From Bos javanicus (Eukaryota > Chordata > Mammalia > Artiodactyla > Bovidae): a stretch of DNA of 64,000 nt. The notes below the pieces were generated by a model. The model had not been told where the DNA came from and ran no database searches. It saw only the letters and a list, made by a program, of their open reading frames with translations. A program made the translations under genes and the position numbers. The first letter of the stretch is position 1. The number at the start of each line of letters is the position of its first letter. Location of the stretch: the NCBI RefSeq assembly GCF_032452875.1, contig NW_026893844.1, positions 124,001 to 188,000 of the forward strand. The letters run 5' to 3'. Shown in pieces: positions 37,088 through 50,673 of the stretch.

Positions 37088-37850
37088 TGGCGACCGAACA
37101 GGGACCTCAGGAGGCGATACTCAAAGAGCTGAGCAGACACGAACCACGCAATCAGCAGGCAATAAGCATGGAGCTCAGCAGTGACGAATCATGCTGCTCA
37201 ACTGGCAATAATCAAGCACGTGACCAGGCAGGAATCACGCAGCTCAGCTGGCAATTGTCAAGCAGATGAGCCGACAGGAATCACGCAGCTCAGCTGGCAA
37301 TTGTCATGCAGATGAGCCGGCAGGAATCACGCAGCTCAGCAGGCCCTGATCACGTGACTCTGCAGGCACTGATCACGTGGCTGATCAAGTCCAGATCACG
37401 TGACTGAGCATGCACTGATCACGTGGCTATCATGCACTGAGGACGTGGCTGTTCGGGCACTGATCACGTGTTTATCAGGCAGTGATCAGTGACTGACAGG
37501 CGCTGATCATGGGACTGTGCACGCACTGATCACGTGGCTATCATGCACTGATCACGTGACTGCGCATGCACTGATGACGTGGCTGTTCGGGCACTGATCA
37601 CGTGTTTATCAGGCAGTGATCAGTGACTGACAGGCGCTGATCAGGGGACTGTGCACGCACTGATCAGGTGGCTGATCAGGAACTGGCCACCTGACCGTGC
37701 ATGCAGTGATCACGTGGCTGGTCGTTCACTGATCACGTGATTATCATACGGTGATCACGTGACTGAGAGGCGCTGATCACGTGACTGTGCCGTCAGTGAT
37801 CACGTGTCTGAGCAGGCACTGATATCGTGACTGAGCATGCACTGATCATG
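37088..37850 (+). repeat. Unit 24 internal segment, class A
   Basis: Has GAGGACGTGG as in unit 1, the only other copy with it. Confidence 0.85.
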
Positions 37851-38454
37851 TGCCGGGAGCCGGGGAGGCATTCCACTCTGGACAAAGGTCATGAGGAAGG
37901 AGGCTCGGCATACGCAAATGCGGGATCGAGCCTCAGGAGTCCACCCAGATGTTCTCGAGCATCTCCCCCCCCAAAAAAAACCGGAGTCTGCCTACTGTAT
38001 TGCTTTGTGCTCTCACCTCTGATTTCACTGGGGGCTGTCCCCCACCACCATCTCGCTCTCTCTGTCAAAGAGTTAACTTAGAGCTCCAATTCATAAAGTT
38101 CCTTGTCATTCTTCCCTTTAACTTCCAGCTGAGTCTCCATCTGGAGCGCGGAACCCACCACGCTTACTAATTATGCCTGGGCTGCTAAGACCCACTCGAG
38201 AAGGTGTCTAGGGTGAGGCACCTTTCGCTATTCGAGAGGGCGCCTCCGGCCTACGTAAGTGGTGCAAACTTCTTGTCTTGAAGTTTGATTGGTCTTCCGC
38301 ATAAACCAAGCTACTCAGTCTCTTTTCTACACCGAATTTTCCTACTGAGCTCTCCTCATACTATTATTCTTGACATCTCTGATTAGCATATAAATAGTCG
38401 CCTAGGCCATCTCTCCTTCGAATACCCTGGATCAGTTGGGGCTGGTCCCCGGCA
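37851..38454 (+). mobile_element. Complete LTR, 604 bp, A-to-B type
   Basis: GCATAAACC variant shared with the LTR at 10606; tract of 8 C and 8 A. Confidence 0.86.
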
Positions 38455-38456
38455 GG

Positions 38457-39219
38457 TGGCGACCGAACAGGGACCTCAGGAGGCGATACTCAAAGAGCTG
38501 AGCAGACACCAACCACGCAATCAGCAGGCAAAAAGCATGGAGCTCAGCAGTGACGAATCATGCTGCTCAACTGGCAATAATCAAGCACGTGACCAGGCAG
38601 GAATCACGCAGCTCAGCTGGCAATTGTCAAGCAGATGAGCCGGCAGGAATCACGCAGCTCAGCAGGCCCTGATCACGTGACTCTGCAGGCACTGATCACG
38701 TGGCTGATCAAGTCCAGATCACGTGACTGAGCATGCACTGATCACGCGGCTATCATGCACTGATGACGTGACTGCGCATGCACTGATGACGTGGCTGATC
38801 GGGCACTGATCACATGGCTCATCATGCACTGATCACGTGTTTATCAGGCAATGATCAGTGACTGACAGGCGCTGATCATGGGACTGTGCACGCACTGATC
38901 ACGTGGCTATCATGCACTGATCACGTGACTGCGCATGCACTGATGACGTGGCTGTTCGGGCACTGATCACGTGTTTATCAGGCAGTGATCAGTGACTGAC
39001 AGGCGCTGATCAGGGGACTGTGCACGCACTGATCAGGTGGCTGATCAGGAACTGACCACCTGACCGCGCATGCAGTGATCACGTGGCTGGTCGTTCACTG
39101 ATCACGTGTTTATCCTACGGTGATCACGTGACTGAGAGGCGCTGATCACGTGACTGTACCGTCAGTGATCACGTGGCTGAGCAGGCACTGATATCGTGAC
39201 TGAGCATGCACTGATCATG
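38457..39219 (+). repeat. Unit 25 internal segment, class B
   Basis: CACCAACC in the leader, otherwise seen only from 53452 onward; CAGGCGCTGATCAGG and GACCGCGCATGC in the array. Confidence 0.85.
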
Positions 39220-39820
39220 TGCCGGGAGCCGGGGAGGCATTCCACTCTGGAAAAAGGTCATGAGGAAGGAGGCTCGGCATACGCAAATGCGGGATGGAGC
39301 CACAGGAGTCCACCCGGATGTTCTCGAGCATCTCCCCCCAAAAAAACCGGAGTCTGCCTACTGTATTGCTTTGTGCTCTCACCTCTGATTTCACTGGGGG
39401 CTGTCCCCCACCACCATCTCGCTCTCTCTGTCAAAGAGTTAACTTAGAGCTCCAATTCATAAAGTTCCTTGTCATTCTTCCCTTTAACTTCCAGCTGAGT
39501 CTCCATCTGGAGCGCGGAACCCACCACACTTACTAATTATGCCTGGGCTGCTAAGACCCACTCGAGAAGGTGTCTAGGGTGAGGCACCTTTCGCTATTCG
39601 AGAGGGCGCCTGCGGCCTACGTAAGTGGTGCAAACTTCTTGTCTTGAAGTTTGATTGGTCTTCCGCGTAAACCAAGCTACTCAGTCTCTTTTCTCCACCG
39701 AATTTTCCTACTGAGCTCTCCTCATACTATTATTCTTGACATCTCTGATTAGCATATAAAGAGTCGCCTAGGCCATCTCTCCTTCGAATACCCTGGATCA
39801 GTTGGGGCTGGTCCCCGGCA
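39220..39820 (+). mobile_element. Complete LTR, 601 bp, B-to-C type
   Basis: Standard B-to-C bases. Confidence 0.86.
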
Positions 39821-39822
39821 GG

Positions 39823-41571
39823 TGGCGACCGAACAGGGACCTCAGGAGGCGATACTCAAAGAGCTGAGCAGACACGAACCACGCAATCAGCAGGCAATAA
39901 GCATGGAGCTCAGCAGTGACGAATCATGCTGCTCAACTGGCAATAATCAAGCACGTGACCAGGCAGGAATCACGCAGCTCAGCTGGCAACTGTCAAGCAG
40001 ATGAGCCGGCAGGAATCACGCAGCTCAGCAGGCCCTGATCACGTGACTCTGCAGGCACTGATCACGTGGCTGATCACACACGTATCACGTGACTGATCAT
40101 GCACTGATCACGTGGCTATCATGCACTGATCACGTGGCAATCATGCACTGATCACGTGGCTGATTATGCAATGATCACGTAATTGATCATTCACTGATCA
40201 CGTGGCTGATCATGCACTGATACCGTGACTGATCATGCACTGATCACGTGACGGATCATGCACTGATCATGTGACTGATCATGCGCTCATCATGTTTGCT
40301 ATCATACACTGATGAAGTGCCTCTGGAGGCAATATACAAAGAGCAGAGTAGGCACGAATCATACAGTCAGCAGGCAATAATCATTGAACTCAGGTGTGAG
40401 GAATCATGCTGCTCAGCTGGCAATAATCAAGCAGCTGAGCAGGCAGGAATTACGCAGCACAGCTGGCAATTGTCAAGCAGATGACAGGCAGGAATCTTGC
40501 AGCTCAGATTGCAATTGTCAAGCAGATGAACAGACAGTAATCACGCAGCTCAGCAGACCCTGATCACGTGACTGAGCATGCACTGTTCACGTGGCTGATC
40601 ACACACCTGTCACGTGACTGATCATGCACTGATCACGTGGCACTCATGCACTGATCACATGGCTGATCATACTCTGCTCACGTAACTGATCATGCACATA
40701 TCACGTGGCCATCATGCACTGCTCAAGTGGCTGGTCATGCAATGATCACGTAGCTACCATATACTGGTCACGTGATTCATCATGCACAGATCACGTAAAT
40801 GATCATGCACTGTTCAAGTGACTGATCATGTACTGATCACGTGACTGATCATGCACTGATCACATGGCTATCATGCACTGCTCACGTGGCTGATCATGCA
40901 GTGATCATGTAGCATCCATGTACTGGTCACGTGACTGATCATGCACTGATCACGTAATTGATCCTGAACTGATCACGTGGCTCATCATGCACTGATCAGG
41001 TGACTGTTCACCCACTGATCACTTGACTGATCATGTACTGATCACGTGGCTATAATGCACTGATCACGTGGCTGATCATACACTGTTCACGAGCCAGGTC
41101 ATGCACAGATCACGTGACTAATCATGAACTGATCACGTGGCTATAATTCACTGATCACGTGGATTTCATACACTGATTACGTTCCTGTCATGCACAGATC
41201 ACGTGACTAATCATGAACTGATCACGTAGGCATCATGCACTGATCACGTTGCTGATCATACACTGTTAACGTGTCTGATCATGCACTGATCACGTGGCTG
41301 ATCATACACTGCTCATGTAGCTAATCATGCACTTATGACGTGTCTATCATGCAGTGCTCACGTGGCTGATCCTGCAATGATCACGTAGCTAACATCTACT
41401 GGTCACGTGACTGATCATGCAAAGGTAACGTAATTGATCATGCACAGATCACGTGACTGATCATGCACTGATCACGTGGCTATCATGCACTACTCACGTG
41501 GCTGATCATGCAATGATCACGTGACTGATCATGCACTGATCACGTGGCTATTATGCACTGCTCACGTGGCT
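39823..41571 (+). repeat. Unit 26 internal segment, class C
   Basis: Keeps CACGTG where units 23 and 29 have CACATG. Diverged leader copy at 40321-40571. Confidence 0.86.
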
Positions 41572-41882
41572 GAGCGCGGAACCCACCACGCTTACTAATT
41601 ATGCCTGGGCTGCTAAGACCCACTCGAGAAGGTGTCTAGGGTGAGGCACCTTTCGCTATTCGAGAGGGCGCCTGCGGCCTACGTAAGTGGTGCAAACTTC
41701 TTGTCTTGAAGTTTGATTGGTCTTCCGCTTAAACCAAGCTACTCAGTCTCTTTTCTCCACCGAATTTTCCTACTGAGCTCTCCTCATACTATTATTCTTG
41801 ACATCTCTGATTAGCATATAAAGAGTCGCCTAGGCCATCTCTCCTTCGAATACCCTGGATCAGTTGGGGCTGGTCCCCGGCA
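41572..41882 (+). mobile_element. 5'-truncated LTR, 311 bp
   Basis: CCTGCGGCC form, as at 32091. Confidence 0.86.
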
Positions 41883-41884
41883 GG

Positions 41885-42536
41885 TGGCGACCGAACAGGG
41901 ACCTCAGGAGGCGATACTCAAAGAGCTGAGCAGACACGAACCACGCAATCAGCAGGCAATAAGCATGGAGCTCAGCAGTGACGAATCATGCTGCTCAACT
42001 GGCAATAATCAAGCACGTGACCAGGCAGGAATCACGCAGCTCAGCTGGCAATTGTCAAGCAGATGAGCCGACAGGAATCACGCAGCTCAGCTGGCAATTG
42101 TCATGCAGATGAGCCGGCAGGAATCACGCAGCTCAGCAGGCCCTGATCACGTGACTCTGCAGGCACTGATCACGTGGCTGATCAAGTCCAGATCACGTGA
42201 CTGAGCATGCACTGATCACGTGGCTATCATGCACTGATGACGTGACTGCGCATGCACTGATGACGTGGCTGTTCGGGCACTGATCACGTGTTTATCAGGC
42301 AGTGATCAGTGACTGACAGGCGCTGATCAGGGGACTGTGCACGCACTGATCAGGTGGCTGATCAGGAACTGACCACCTGACCGTGCATGCAGTGATCACG
42401 TGGCTGGTCGTTCACTGATCACGTGATTATCATACGGTGATCACGTGACTGAGAGGCGCTGATCACGTGACTGTGCCGTCAGTGATCACGTGGCTGAGCA
42501 GGCACTGATATCGTGACTGAGCATGCACTGATCATG
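41885..42536 (+). repeat. Unit 27 internal segment, class A (short)
   Basis: Same length loss as units 15 and 21, but the join keeps GATGACGTGACTGCGC rather than GATCACGTGACTGCGC. The exchange point lies further downstream, or a conversion followed. Confidence 0.85.
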
Positions 42537-43139
42537 TGCCGGGAGCCGGGGAGGCATTCCACTCTGGACAAAGGTCATGAGGAAGGAGGCTCGGCATACG
42601 CAAATGCGGGATCGAGCCTCAGGAGTCCACCCAGATGTTCTCGAGCATCTCCCCCCCAAAAAAAACCGGAGTCTGCCTACTGTATTGCTTTGTGCTCTCA
42701 CCTCTGATTTCACTGGGGGCTGTCCCCCACCACCATCTCGCTCTCTCTGTCAAAGAGTTAACTTACAGCTCCAATTCATAAAGTTCCTTGTCATTCTTCC
42801 CTTTAACTTCCAGCTGAGTCTCCATCTGGAGCGCGGAACCCACCACGCTTACTAATTATGCCTGGGCTGCTAAGACCCACTCGAGAAGGTGTCTAGGGTG
42901 AGGCACCTTTCGCTATTCGAGAGGGCGCCTCCGGCCTACGTAAGTGGTGCAAACTTCTTGTCTTGAAGTTTGATTGGTCTTCCGCGTAAACCAAGCTACT
43001 CAGTCTCTTTTCTACACCGAATTTTCCTACTGAGCTCTCCTCATACTATTATTCTTGACATCTCTGATTAGCATATAAATAGTCGCCTAGGCCATCTCTC
43101 CTTCGAATACCCTGGATCAGTTGGGGCTGGTCCCCGGCA
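42537..43139 (+). mobile_element. Complete LTR, 603 bp, A-to-B type
   Basis: Variant CTTACAGCTCC (others CTTAGAGCTCC), shared only with the LTR at 52850. Confidence 0.86.
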
Positions 43140-43141
43140 GG

Positions 43142-43904
43142 TGGCGACCGAACAGGGACCTCAGGAGGCGATACTCAAAGAGCTGAGCAGACACGAACCA
43201 CGCAATCAGCAGGCAAAAAGCATGGAGCTCAGCAGTGACGAATCATGCTGCTCAACTGGCAATAATCAAGCACGTGACCAGGCAGGAATCACGCAGCTCA
43301 GCTGGCAATTGTCAAGCAGATGAGCCGGCAGGAATCACGCAGCTCAGCAGGCCCTGATCACGTGACTCTGCAGGCACTGATCACGTGGCTGATCAAGTCC
43401 AGATCACGTGACTGAGCATGCACTGATCACGCGGCTATCATGCACTGATGACGTGACTGCGCATGCACTGATGACGTGGCTGATCGGGCACTGATCACAT
43501 GGCTCATCATGCACTGATCACGTGTTTATCAGGCAATGATCAGTGACTGACAGGCGCTGATCATGGGACTGTGCACGCACTGATCACGTGGCTATCATGC
43601 ACTGATCACGTGACTGCGCATGCACTGATGACGTGGCTGTTCGGGCACTGATCACGTGTTTATCAGGCAGTGATCAGTGACTGACAGGCACTGATCAGGG
43701 GACTGTGCACGCACTGATCAGGTGGCTGATCAGGAACTGACCACCTGACCACGCATGCAGTGATCACGTGGCTGGTCGTTCACTGATCACGTGTTTATCC
43801 TACGGTGATCACGTGACTGAGAGGCGCTGATCACGTGACTGTACCGTCAGTGATCACGTGGCTGAGCAGGCACTGATATCGTGACTGAGCATGCACTGAT
43901 CATG
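43142..43904 (+). repeat. Unit 28 internal segment, class B
   Basis: Standard B, 763 bp. Confidence 0.85.
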
Positions 43905-44506
43905 TGCCGGGAGCCGGGGAGGCATTCCACTCTGGAAAAAGGTCATGAGGAAGGAGGCTCGGCATACGCAAATGCGGGATGGAGCCACAGGAGTCCACCC
44001 GGATGTTCTCGAGCATCTCCCCCCCAAAAAAACCGGAGTCTGCCTACTGTATTGCTTTGTGCTCTCACCTCTGATTTCACTGGGGGCTGTCCCCCACCAC
44101 CATCTCGCTCTCTCTGTCAAAGAGTTAACTTAGAGCTCCAATTCATAAAGTTCCTTGTCATTCTTCCCTTTAACTTCCAGCTGAGTCTCCATCTGGAGCG
44201 CGGAACCCACCACACTTACTAATTATGCCTGGGCTGCTAAGACCCACTCGAGAAGGTGTCTAGGGTGAGGCACCTTTCGCTATTCGAGAGGGCGCCTGCG
44301 GCCTACGTAAGTGGTGCAAACTTCTTGTCTTGAAGTTTGATTGGTCTTCCGCGTAAACCAAGCTACTCAGTCTCTTTTCTCCACCGAATTTTCCTACTGA
44401 GCTCTCCTCATACTATTATTCTTGACATCTCTGATTAGCATATAAAGAGTCGCCTAGGCCATCTCTCCTTCGAATACCCTGGATCAGTTGGGGCTGGTCC
44501 CCGGCA
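43905..44506 (+). mobile_element. Complete LTR, 602 bp, B-to-C type
   Basis: Standard B-to-C bases. Confidence 0.86.
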
Positions 44507-44508
44507 GG

Positions 44509-46257
44509 TGGCGACCGAACAGGGACCTCAGGAGGCGATACTCAAAGAGCTGAGCAGACACGAACCACGCAATCAGCAGGCAATAAGCATGGAGCTCAGC
44601 AGTGACGAATCATGCTGCTCAACTGGCAATAATCAAGCACGTGACCAGGCAGGAATCACGCAGCTCAGCTGGCAACTGTCAAGCAGATGAGCCGGCAGGA
44701 ATCACGCAGCTCAGCAGGCCCTGATCACGTGACTCTGCAGGCACTGATCACGTGGCTGATCACACACGTATCACGTGACTGATCATGCACTGATCACGTG
44801 GCTATCATGCACTGATCACGTGGCAATCATGCACTGATCACGTGGCTGATTATGCAATGATCACGTAATTGATCATTCACTGATCACGTGGCTGATCATG
44901 CACTGATACCGTGACTGATCATGCACTGATCACGTGACGGATCATGCACTGATCATGTGACTGATCATGCGCTCATCATGTTTGCTATCATACACTGATG
45001 AAGTGCCTCTGGAGGCAATATACAAAGAGCAGAGTAGGCACGAATCATACAGTCAGCAGGCAATAATCATTGAACTCAGGTGTGAGGAATCATGCTGCTC
45101 AGCTGGCAATAATCAAGCAGCTGAGCAGGCAGGAATTACGCAGCACAGCTGGCAATTGTCAAGCAGATGACAGGCAGGAATCTTGCAGCTCAGATTGCAA
45201 TTGTCAAGCAGATGAACAGACAGTAATCACGCAGCTCAGCAGACCCTGATCACGTGACTGAGCATGCACTGTTCACGTGGCTGATCACACACCTGTCACG
45301 TGACTGATCATGCACTGATCACGTGGCACTCATGCACTGATCACATGGCTGATCATACTCTGCTCACGTAACTGATCATGCACATATCACGTGGCCATCA
45401 TGCACTGCTCAAGTGGCTGGTCATGCAATGATCACGTAGCTACCATATACTGGTCACGTGATTCATCATGCACAGATCACGTAAATGATCATGCACTGTT
45501 CAAGTGACTGATCATGTACTGATCACGTGACTGATCATGCACTGATCACATGGCTATCATGCACTGCTCACGTGGCTGATCATGCAGTGATCATGTAGCA
45601 TCCATGTACTGGTCACATGACTGATCATGCACTGATCACGTAATTGATCCTGAACTGATCACGTGGCTCATCATGCACTGATCAGGTGACTGTTCACCCA
45701 CTGATCACTTGACTGATCATGTACTGATCACGTGGCTATAATGCACTGATCACGTGGCTGATCATACACTGTTCACGAGCCAGGTCATGCACAGATCACG
45801 TGACTAATCATGAACTGATCACGTGGCTATAATTCACTGATCACGTGGATTTCATACACTGATTACGTTCCTGTCATGCACAGATCACGTGACTAATCAT
45901 GAACTGATCACGTAGGCATCATGCACTGATCACGTTGCTGATCATACACTGTTAACGTGTCTGATCATGCACTGATCACGTGGCTGATCATACACTGCTC
46001 ATGTAGCTAATCATGCACTTATGACGTGTCTATCATGCAGTGCTCACGTGGCTGATCCTGCAATGATCACGTAGCTAACATCTACTGGTCACGTGACTGA
46101 TCATGCAAAGGTAACGTAATTGATCATGCACAGATCACGTGACTGATCATGCACTGATCACGTGGCTATCATGCACTACTCACGTGGCTGATCATGCAAT
46201 GATCACGTGACTGATCATGCACTGATCACGTGGCTATTAGGCACTGCTCACGTGGCT
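44509..46257 (+). repeat. Unit 29 internal segment, class C
   Basis: CACATG at 45614, shared with unit 23. Private CTATTAGGCACTG near the end. Diverged leader copy at 45007-45257. Confidence 0.86.
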
Positions 46258-46568
46258 GAGCGCGGAACCCACCACGCTTACTAATTATGCCTGGGCTGCT
46301 AAGACCCACTCGAGAAGGTGTCTAGGGTGAGGCACCTTTCGCTATTCGAGAGGGCGCCTCTGGCCTACGTAAGTGGTGCAAACTTCTTGTCTTGAAGTTT
46401 GATTGGTCTTCCGCTTAAACCAAGCTACTCAGTCTCTTTTCTCCACCGAATTTTCCTACTGAGCTCTCCTCATACTATTATTCTTGACATCTCTGATTAG
46501 CATATAAAGAGTCGCCTAGGCCATCTCTCCTTCGAATACCCTGGATCAGTTGGGGCTGGTCCCCGGCA
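46258..46568 (+). mobile_element. 5'-truncated LTR, 311 bp
   Basis: Private CCTCTGGCC, a C-to-T change at a CpG. Confidence 0.86.
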
Positions 46569-46570
46569 GG

Positions 46571-47333
46571 TGGCGACCGAACAGGGACCTCAGGAGGCGA
46601 TACTCAAAGAGCTGAGCAGACACGAACCACGCAATCAGCAGGCAATAAGCATGGAGCTCAGCAGTGACGAATCATGCTGCTCAACTGGCAATAATCAAGC
46701 ACGTGACCAGGCAGGAATCACGCAGCTCAGCTGGCAATTGTCAAGCAGATGAGCCGACAGGAATCACGCAGCTCAGCTGGCAATTGTCATGCAGATGAGC
46801 CGGCAGGAATCACGCAGCTCAGCAGGCCCTGATCACGTGACTCTGCAGGCACTGATCACGTGGCTGATCAAGTCCAGATCACGTGACTGAGCATGCACTG
46901 ATCACGTGGCTATCATGCACTGATGACGTGACTGTTCGGGCACTGATCACGTGTTTATCAGGCAGTGATCAGTGACTGACAGGCGCTGATCATGGGACTG
47001 TGCACGCACTGATCACGTGGCTATCATGCACTGATCACGTGACTGCGCATGCACTGATGACGTGGCTGTTCGGGCACTGATCACGTGTTTATCAGGCAGT
47101 GATCAGTGACTGACAGGCGCTGATCAGGGGACTGTGCACGCACTGATCAGGTGGCTGATCAGGAACTGGCCACCTGACCGTGCATGCAGTGATCACGTGG
47201 CTGGTCGTTCACTGATCACGTGATTATCATACGGTGATCACGTGACTGAGAGGCGCTGATCACGTGACTGTGCCGTCAGTGATCACGTGTCTGAGCAGGC
47301 ACTGATATCGTGACTGAGCATGCACTGATCATG
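46571..47333 (+). repeat. Unit 30 internal segment, class A
   Basis: Array has GATGACGTGACTGTTCGGG, a deletion form shared with unit 39. Confidence 0.85.
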
Positions 47334-47937
47334 TGCCGGGAGCCGGGGAGGCATTCCACTCTGGACAAAGGTCATGAGGAAGGAGGCTCGGCATACGCAA
47401 ATGCGGGATCGAGCCTCAGGAGTCCACCCAGATGTTCTCGAGCATCTCCCCCCCAAAAAAAAACCGGAGTCTGCCTACTGTATTGCTTTGTGCTCTCACC
47501 TCTGATTTCACTGGGGGCTGTCCCCCACCACCATCTCGCTCTCTCTGTCAAAGAGTTAACTTAGAGCTCCAATTCATAAAGTTCCTTGTCATTCTTCCCT
47601 TTAACTTCCAGCTGAGTCTCCATCTGGAGCGCGGAACCCACCACGCTTACTAATTATGCCTGGGCTGCTAAGACCCACTCGAGAAGGTGTCTAGGGTGAG
47701 GCACCTTTCGCTATTCGAGAGGGCGCCTCCGGCCTACGTAAGTGGTGCAAACTTCTTGTCTTGAAGTTTGATTGGTCTTCCGCGTAAACCAAGCTACTCA
47801 GTCTCTTTTCTACACCGAATTTTCCTACTGAGCTCTCCTCATACTATTATTCTTGACATCTCTGATTAGCATATAAATAGTCGCCTAGGCCATCTCTCCT
47901 TCGAATACCCTGGATCAGTTGGGGCTGGTCCCCGGCA
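47334..47937 (+). mobile_element. Complete LTR, 604 bp, A-to-B type
   Basis: Standard bases; longest A run seen (7 C, 9 A). Confidence 0.86.
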
Positions 47938-47939
47938 GG

Positions 47940-48702
47940 TGGCGACCGAACAGGGACCTCAGGAGGCGATACTCAAAGAGCTGAGCAGACACGAACCACG
48001 CAATCAGCAGGCAAAAAGCATGGAGCTCAGCAGTGACGAATCATGCTGCTCAACTGGCAATAATCAAGCACGTGACCAGGCAGGAATCACGCAGCTCAGC
48101 TGGCAATTGTCAAGCAGATGAGCCGGCAGGAATCACGCAGCTCAGCAGGCCCTGATCACGTGACTCTGCAGGCACTGATCACGTGGCTGATCAAGTCCAG
48201 ATCACGTGACTGAGCATGCACTGATCACGCGGCTATCATGCACTGATGACGTGACTGCGCATGCACTGATGACGTGGCTGATCGGGCACTGATCACATGG
48301 CTCATCATGCACTGATCACGTGTTTATCAGGCAATGATCAGTGACTGACAGGCGCTGATCATGGGACTGTGCACGCACTGATCACGTGGCTATCATGCAC
48401 TGATCACGTGACTGCGCATGCACTGATGACGTGGCTGTTCGGGCACTGATCACGTGTTTATCAGGCAGTGATCAGTGACTGACAGGCACTGATCAGGGGA
48501 CTGTGCACGCACTGATCAGGTGGCTGATCAGGAACTGACCACCTGACCACGCATGCAGTGATCACGTGGCTGGTCGTTCACTGATCACGTGTTTATCCTA
48601 CGGTGATCACGTGACTGAGAGGCGCTGATCACGTGACTGTACCGTCAGTGATCACGTGGCTGAGCAGGCACTGATATCGTGACTGAGCATGCACTGATCA
48701 TG
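47940..48702 (+). repeat. Unit 31 internal segment, class B
   Basis: Standard B. It is the last unit in regular A-B order before the irregular zone. Confidence 0.85.
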
Positions 48703-49304
48703 TGCCGGGAGCCGGGGAGGCATTCCACTCTGGAAAAAGGTCATGAGGAAGGAGGCTCGGCATACGCAAATGCGGGATGGAGCCACAGGAGTCCACCCGG
48801 ATGTTCTCGAGCATCTCCCCCCCCAAAAAACCGGAGTCTGCCTACTGTATTGCTTTGTGCTCTCACCTCTGATTTCACTGGGGGCTGTCCCCCACCACCA
48901 TCTCGCTCTCTCTGTCAAAGAGTTAACTTAGAGCTCCAATTCATAAAGTTCCTTGTCATTCTTCCCTTTAACTTCCAGCTGAGTCTCCATCTGGAGCGCG
49001 GAACCCACCACGCTTACTAATTATGCCTGGGCTGCTAAGACCCACTCGAGAAGGTGTCTAGGGTGAGGCACCTTTCGCTATTCGAGAGGGCGCCTGCGGC
49101 CTACGTAAGTGGTGCAAACTTCTTGTCTTGAAGTTTGATTGGTCTTCCGCGTAAACCAAGCTACTCAGTCTCTTTTCTCCACCGAATTTTCCTACTGAGC
49201 TCTCCTCATACTATTATTCTTGACATCTCTGATTAGCATATAAAGAGTCGCCTAGGCCATCTCTCCTTCGAATACCCTGGATCAGTTGGGGCTGGTCCCC
49301 GGCA
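48703..49304 (+). mobile_element. Complete LTR, 602 bp, B-to-C type before a chimera
   Basis: GAAAAAGG, GATGGAGCC and CCTGCGGCC as in B-to-C LTRs, but ACCACGCTTAC instead of ACCACACTTAC. Confidence 0.85.
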
Positions 49305-49306
49305 GG

Positions 49307-50069
49307 TGGCGACCGAACAGGGACCTCAGGAGGCGATACTCAAAGAGCTGAGCAGACACGAACCACGCAATCAGCAGGCAATAAGCATGGAGCTCAGCAG
49401 TGACGAATCATGCTGCTCAACTGGCAATAATCAAGCACGTGACCAGGCAGGAATCACGCAGCTCAGCTGGCAACTGTCAAGCAGATGAGCTGGCAGGAAT
49501 CACGCAGCTCAGCAGGCCCTGATCACGTGACTCTGCAGGCACTGATCACGTGGCTGATCAAGTCCAGATCACGTGACTGAGCATGCACTGATCACGTGGC
49601 TATCATGCACTGATGACGTGACTGCGCATGCACTGATGACGTGGCTGATCGGGCACTGATCACATGGCTCATCATTCACTGATCACTTGTTTATCAGGCA
49701 ATGATCAGTGACTGACAGGCGCTGATCATGGGACTGTGCACGCACTGATCACGTGGCTATCATGCACTGATCACGTGACTGCGCATGCACTGATGACGTG
49801 GCTGTTCGGGCACTGATCACGTGTTTATCAGGCAGTGATCAGTGACTGACAGGCGCTGATCAGGGGACTGTGCACGCACTGATCAGGTGGCTGATCAGGA
49901 ACTGACCACCTGACCGTGCATGCAGTGATCACGTGGCTGGTCGTTCACTGATCACGTGATTATCATACGGTGATCACGTGACTGAGAGGCGCTGATCACG
50001 TGACTCTGCCGTCAGTGATCACCTGGCTGAGCAGGCACTGATATCGTGACTGAGCATGCACTGATCATG
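49307..50069 (+). repeat. Unit 32 internal segment, chimeric C-leader/B-like array
   Basis: The leader has the C mark GGCAACTGTC, but the array continues CTGATCAAGTCCAG as in B and is short. The switch lies between about 49480 and 49561. Private: GAGCTGGCAGG, GATCACTTGTTT and GATCACCTGGCTG. Confidence 0.83.
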
Positions 50070-50671
50070 TGCCGGGAGCCGGGGAGGCATTCCACTCTGG
50101 AAAAACGTCATGAGGAAGGAGGCTCGGCATACGCAAATGCGGGATGGAGCCACAGGAGTCCACCCGGATGTTTTCGAGCATCTCCCCCCCAAAAAAACCA
50201 TAGTCTGCCTTCTGTATTGCTTTGTGCTCTCACCTCTGATTTCACTGGGGGCTGTCCCCCACCACCATCTCGCTCTCTCTGTCAAAGAGTTAACTTAGAG
50301 CTCCAATTCATAAAGTTCCTTGTCATTCTTCCCTATAACTTCCAGCTGAGTCTCCATCTGGAGCGCGGAACCCACCACGCTTACTAATTATGCCTGGGCT
50401 GCTAAGACCCACTCGAGAAGGTGTCTAGGGTGAGGCACCTTTCGCTATTCAAGAGGGCGCCTGCGGCCTACGTAATTGGTGCAAACTTCTTGTCTTGAAG
50501 TTTGATTGGTCTTCCGCGTAAACCAAGCTACTCAGTCTCTTTTCTCCACCGAATTTTCCTACTGAGCTCTCCTCATACTATTATTCTTGACATCTCTGAT
50601 TAGCATATAAAGAGTCGCCTAGGCCATCTCTCCTTCGAATACCCTGGATCAGTTGGGGCTGGTCCCCGGCA
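50070..50671 (+). mobile_element. Complete LTR, 602 bp, divergent
   Basis: Many private bases: AACGTCATG, GTTTTCGAGC, CATAGTCTGCCTTC, CCCTATAAC, TTCAAGAGG and TACGTAATTGG. Confidence 0.85.
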
Positions 50672-50673
50672 GG

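Larger units (their letters stand above)
37087..41883 (+). repeat. Higher-order repeat 9, A-B-C, 4797 bp (long form)
   Basis: Units begin at 37087, 38456 and 39822. The B leader has CACCAACC in place of CACGAACC. Confidence 0.85.
41884..46569 (+). repeat. Higher-order repeat 10, A-B-C, 4686 bp (short form)
   Basis: Units begin at 41884, 43141 and 44508. Its C unit carries CACATG at 45614, exactly 9483 bp from the same variant at 36131. The intervening C unit lacks it. Confidence 0.85.
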
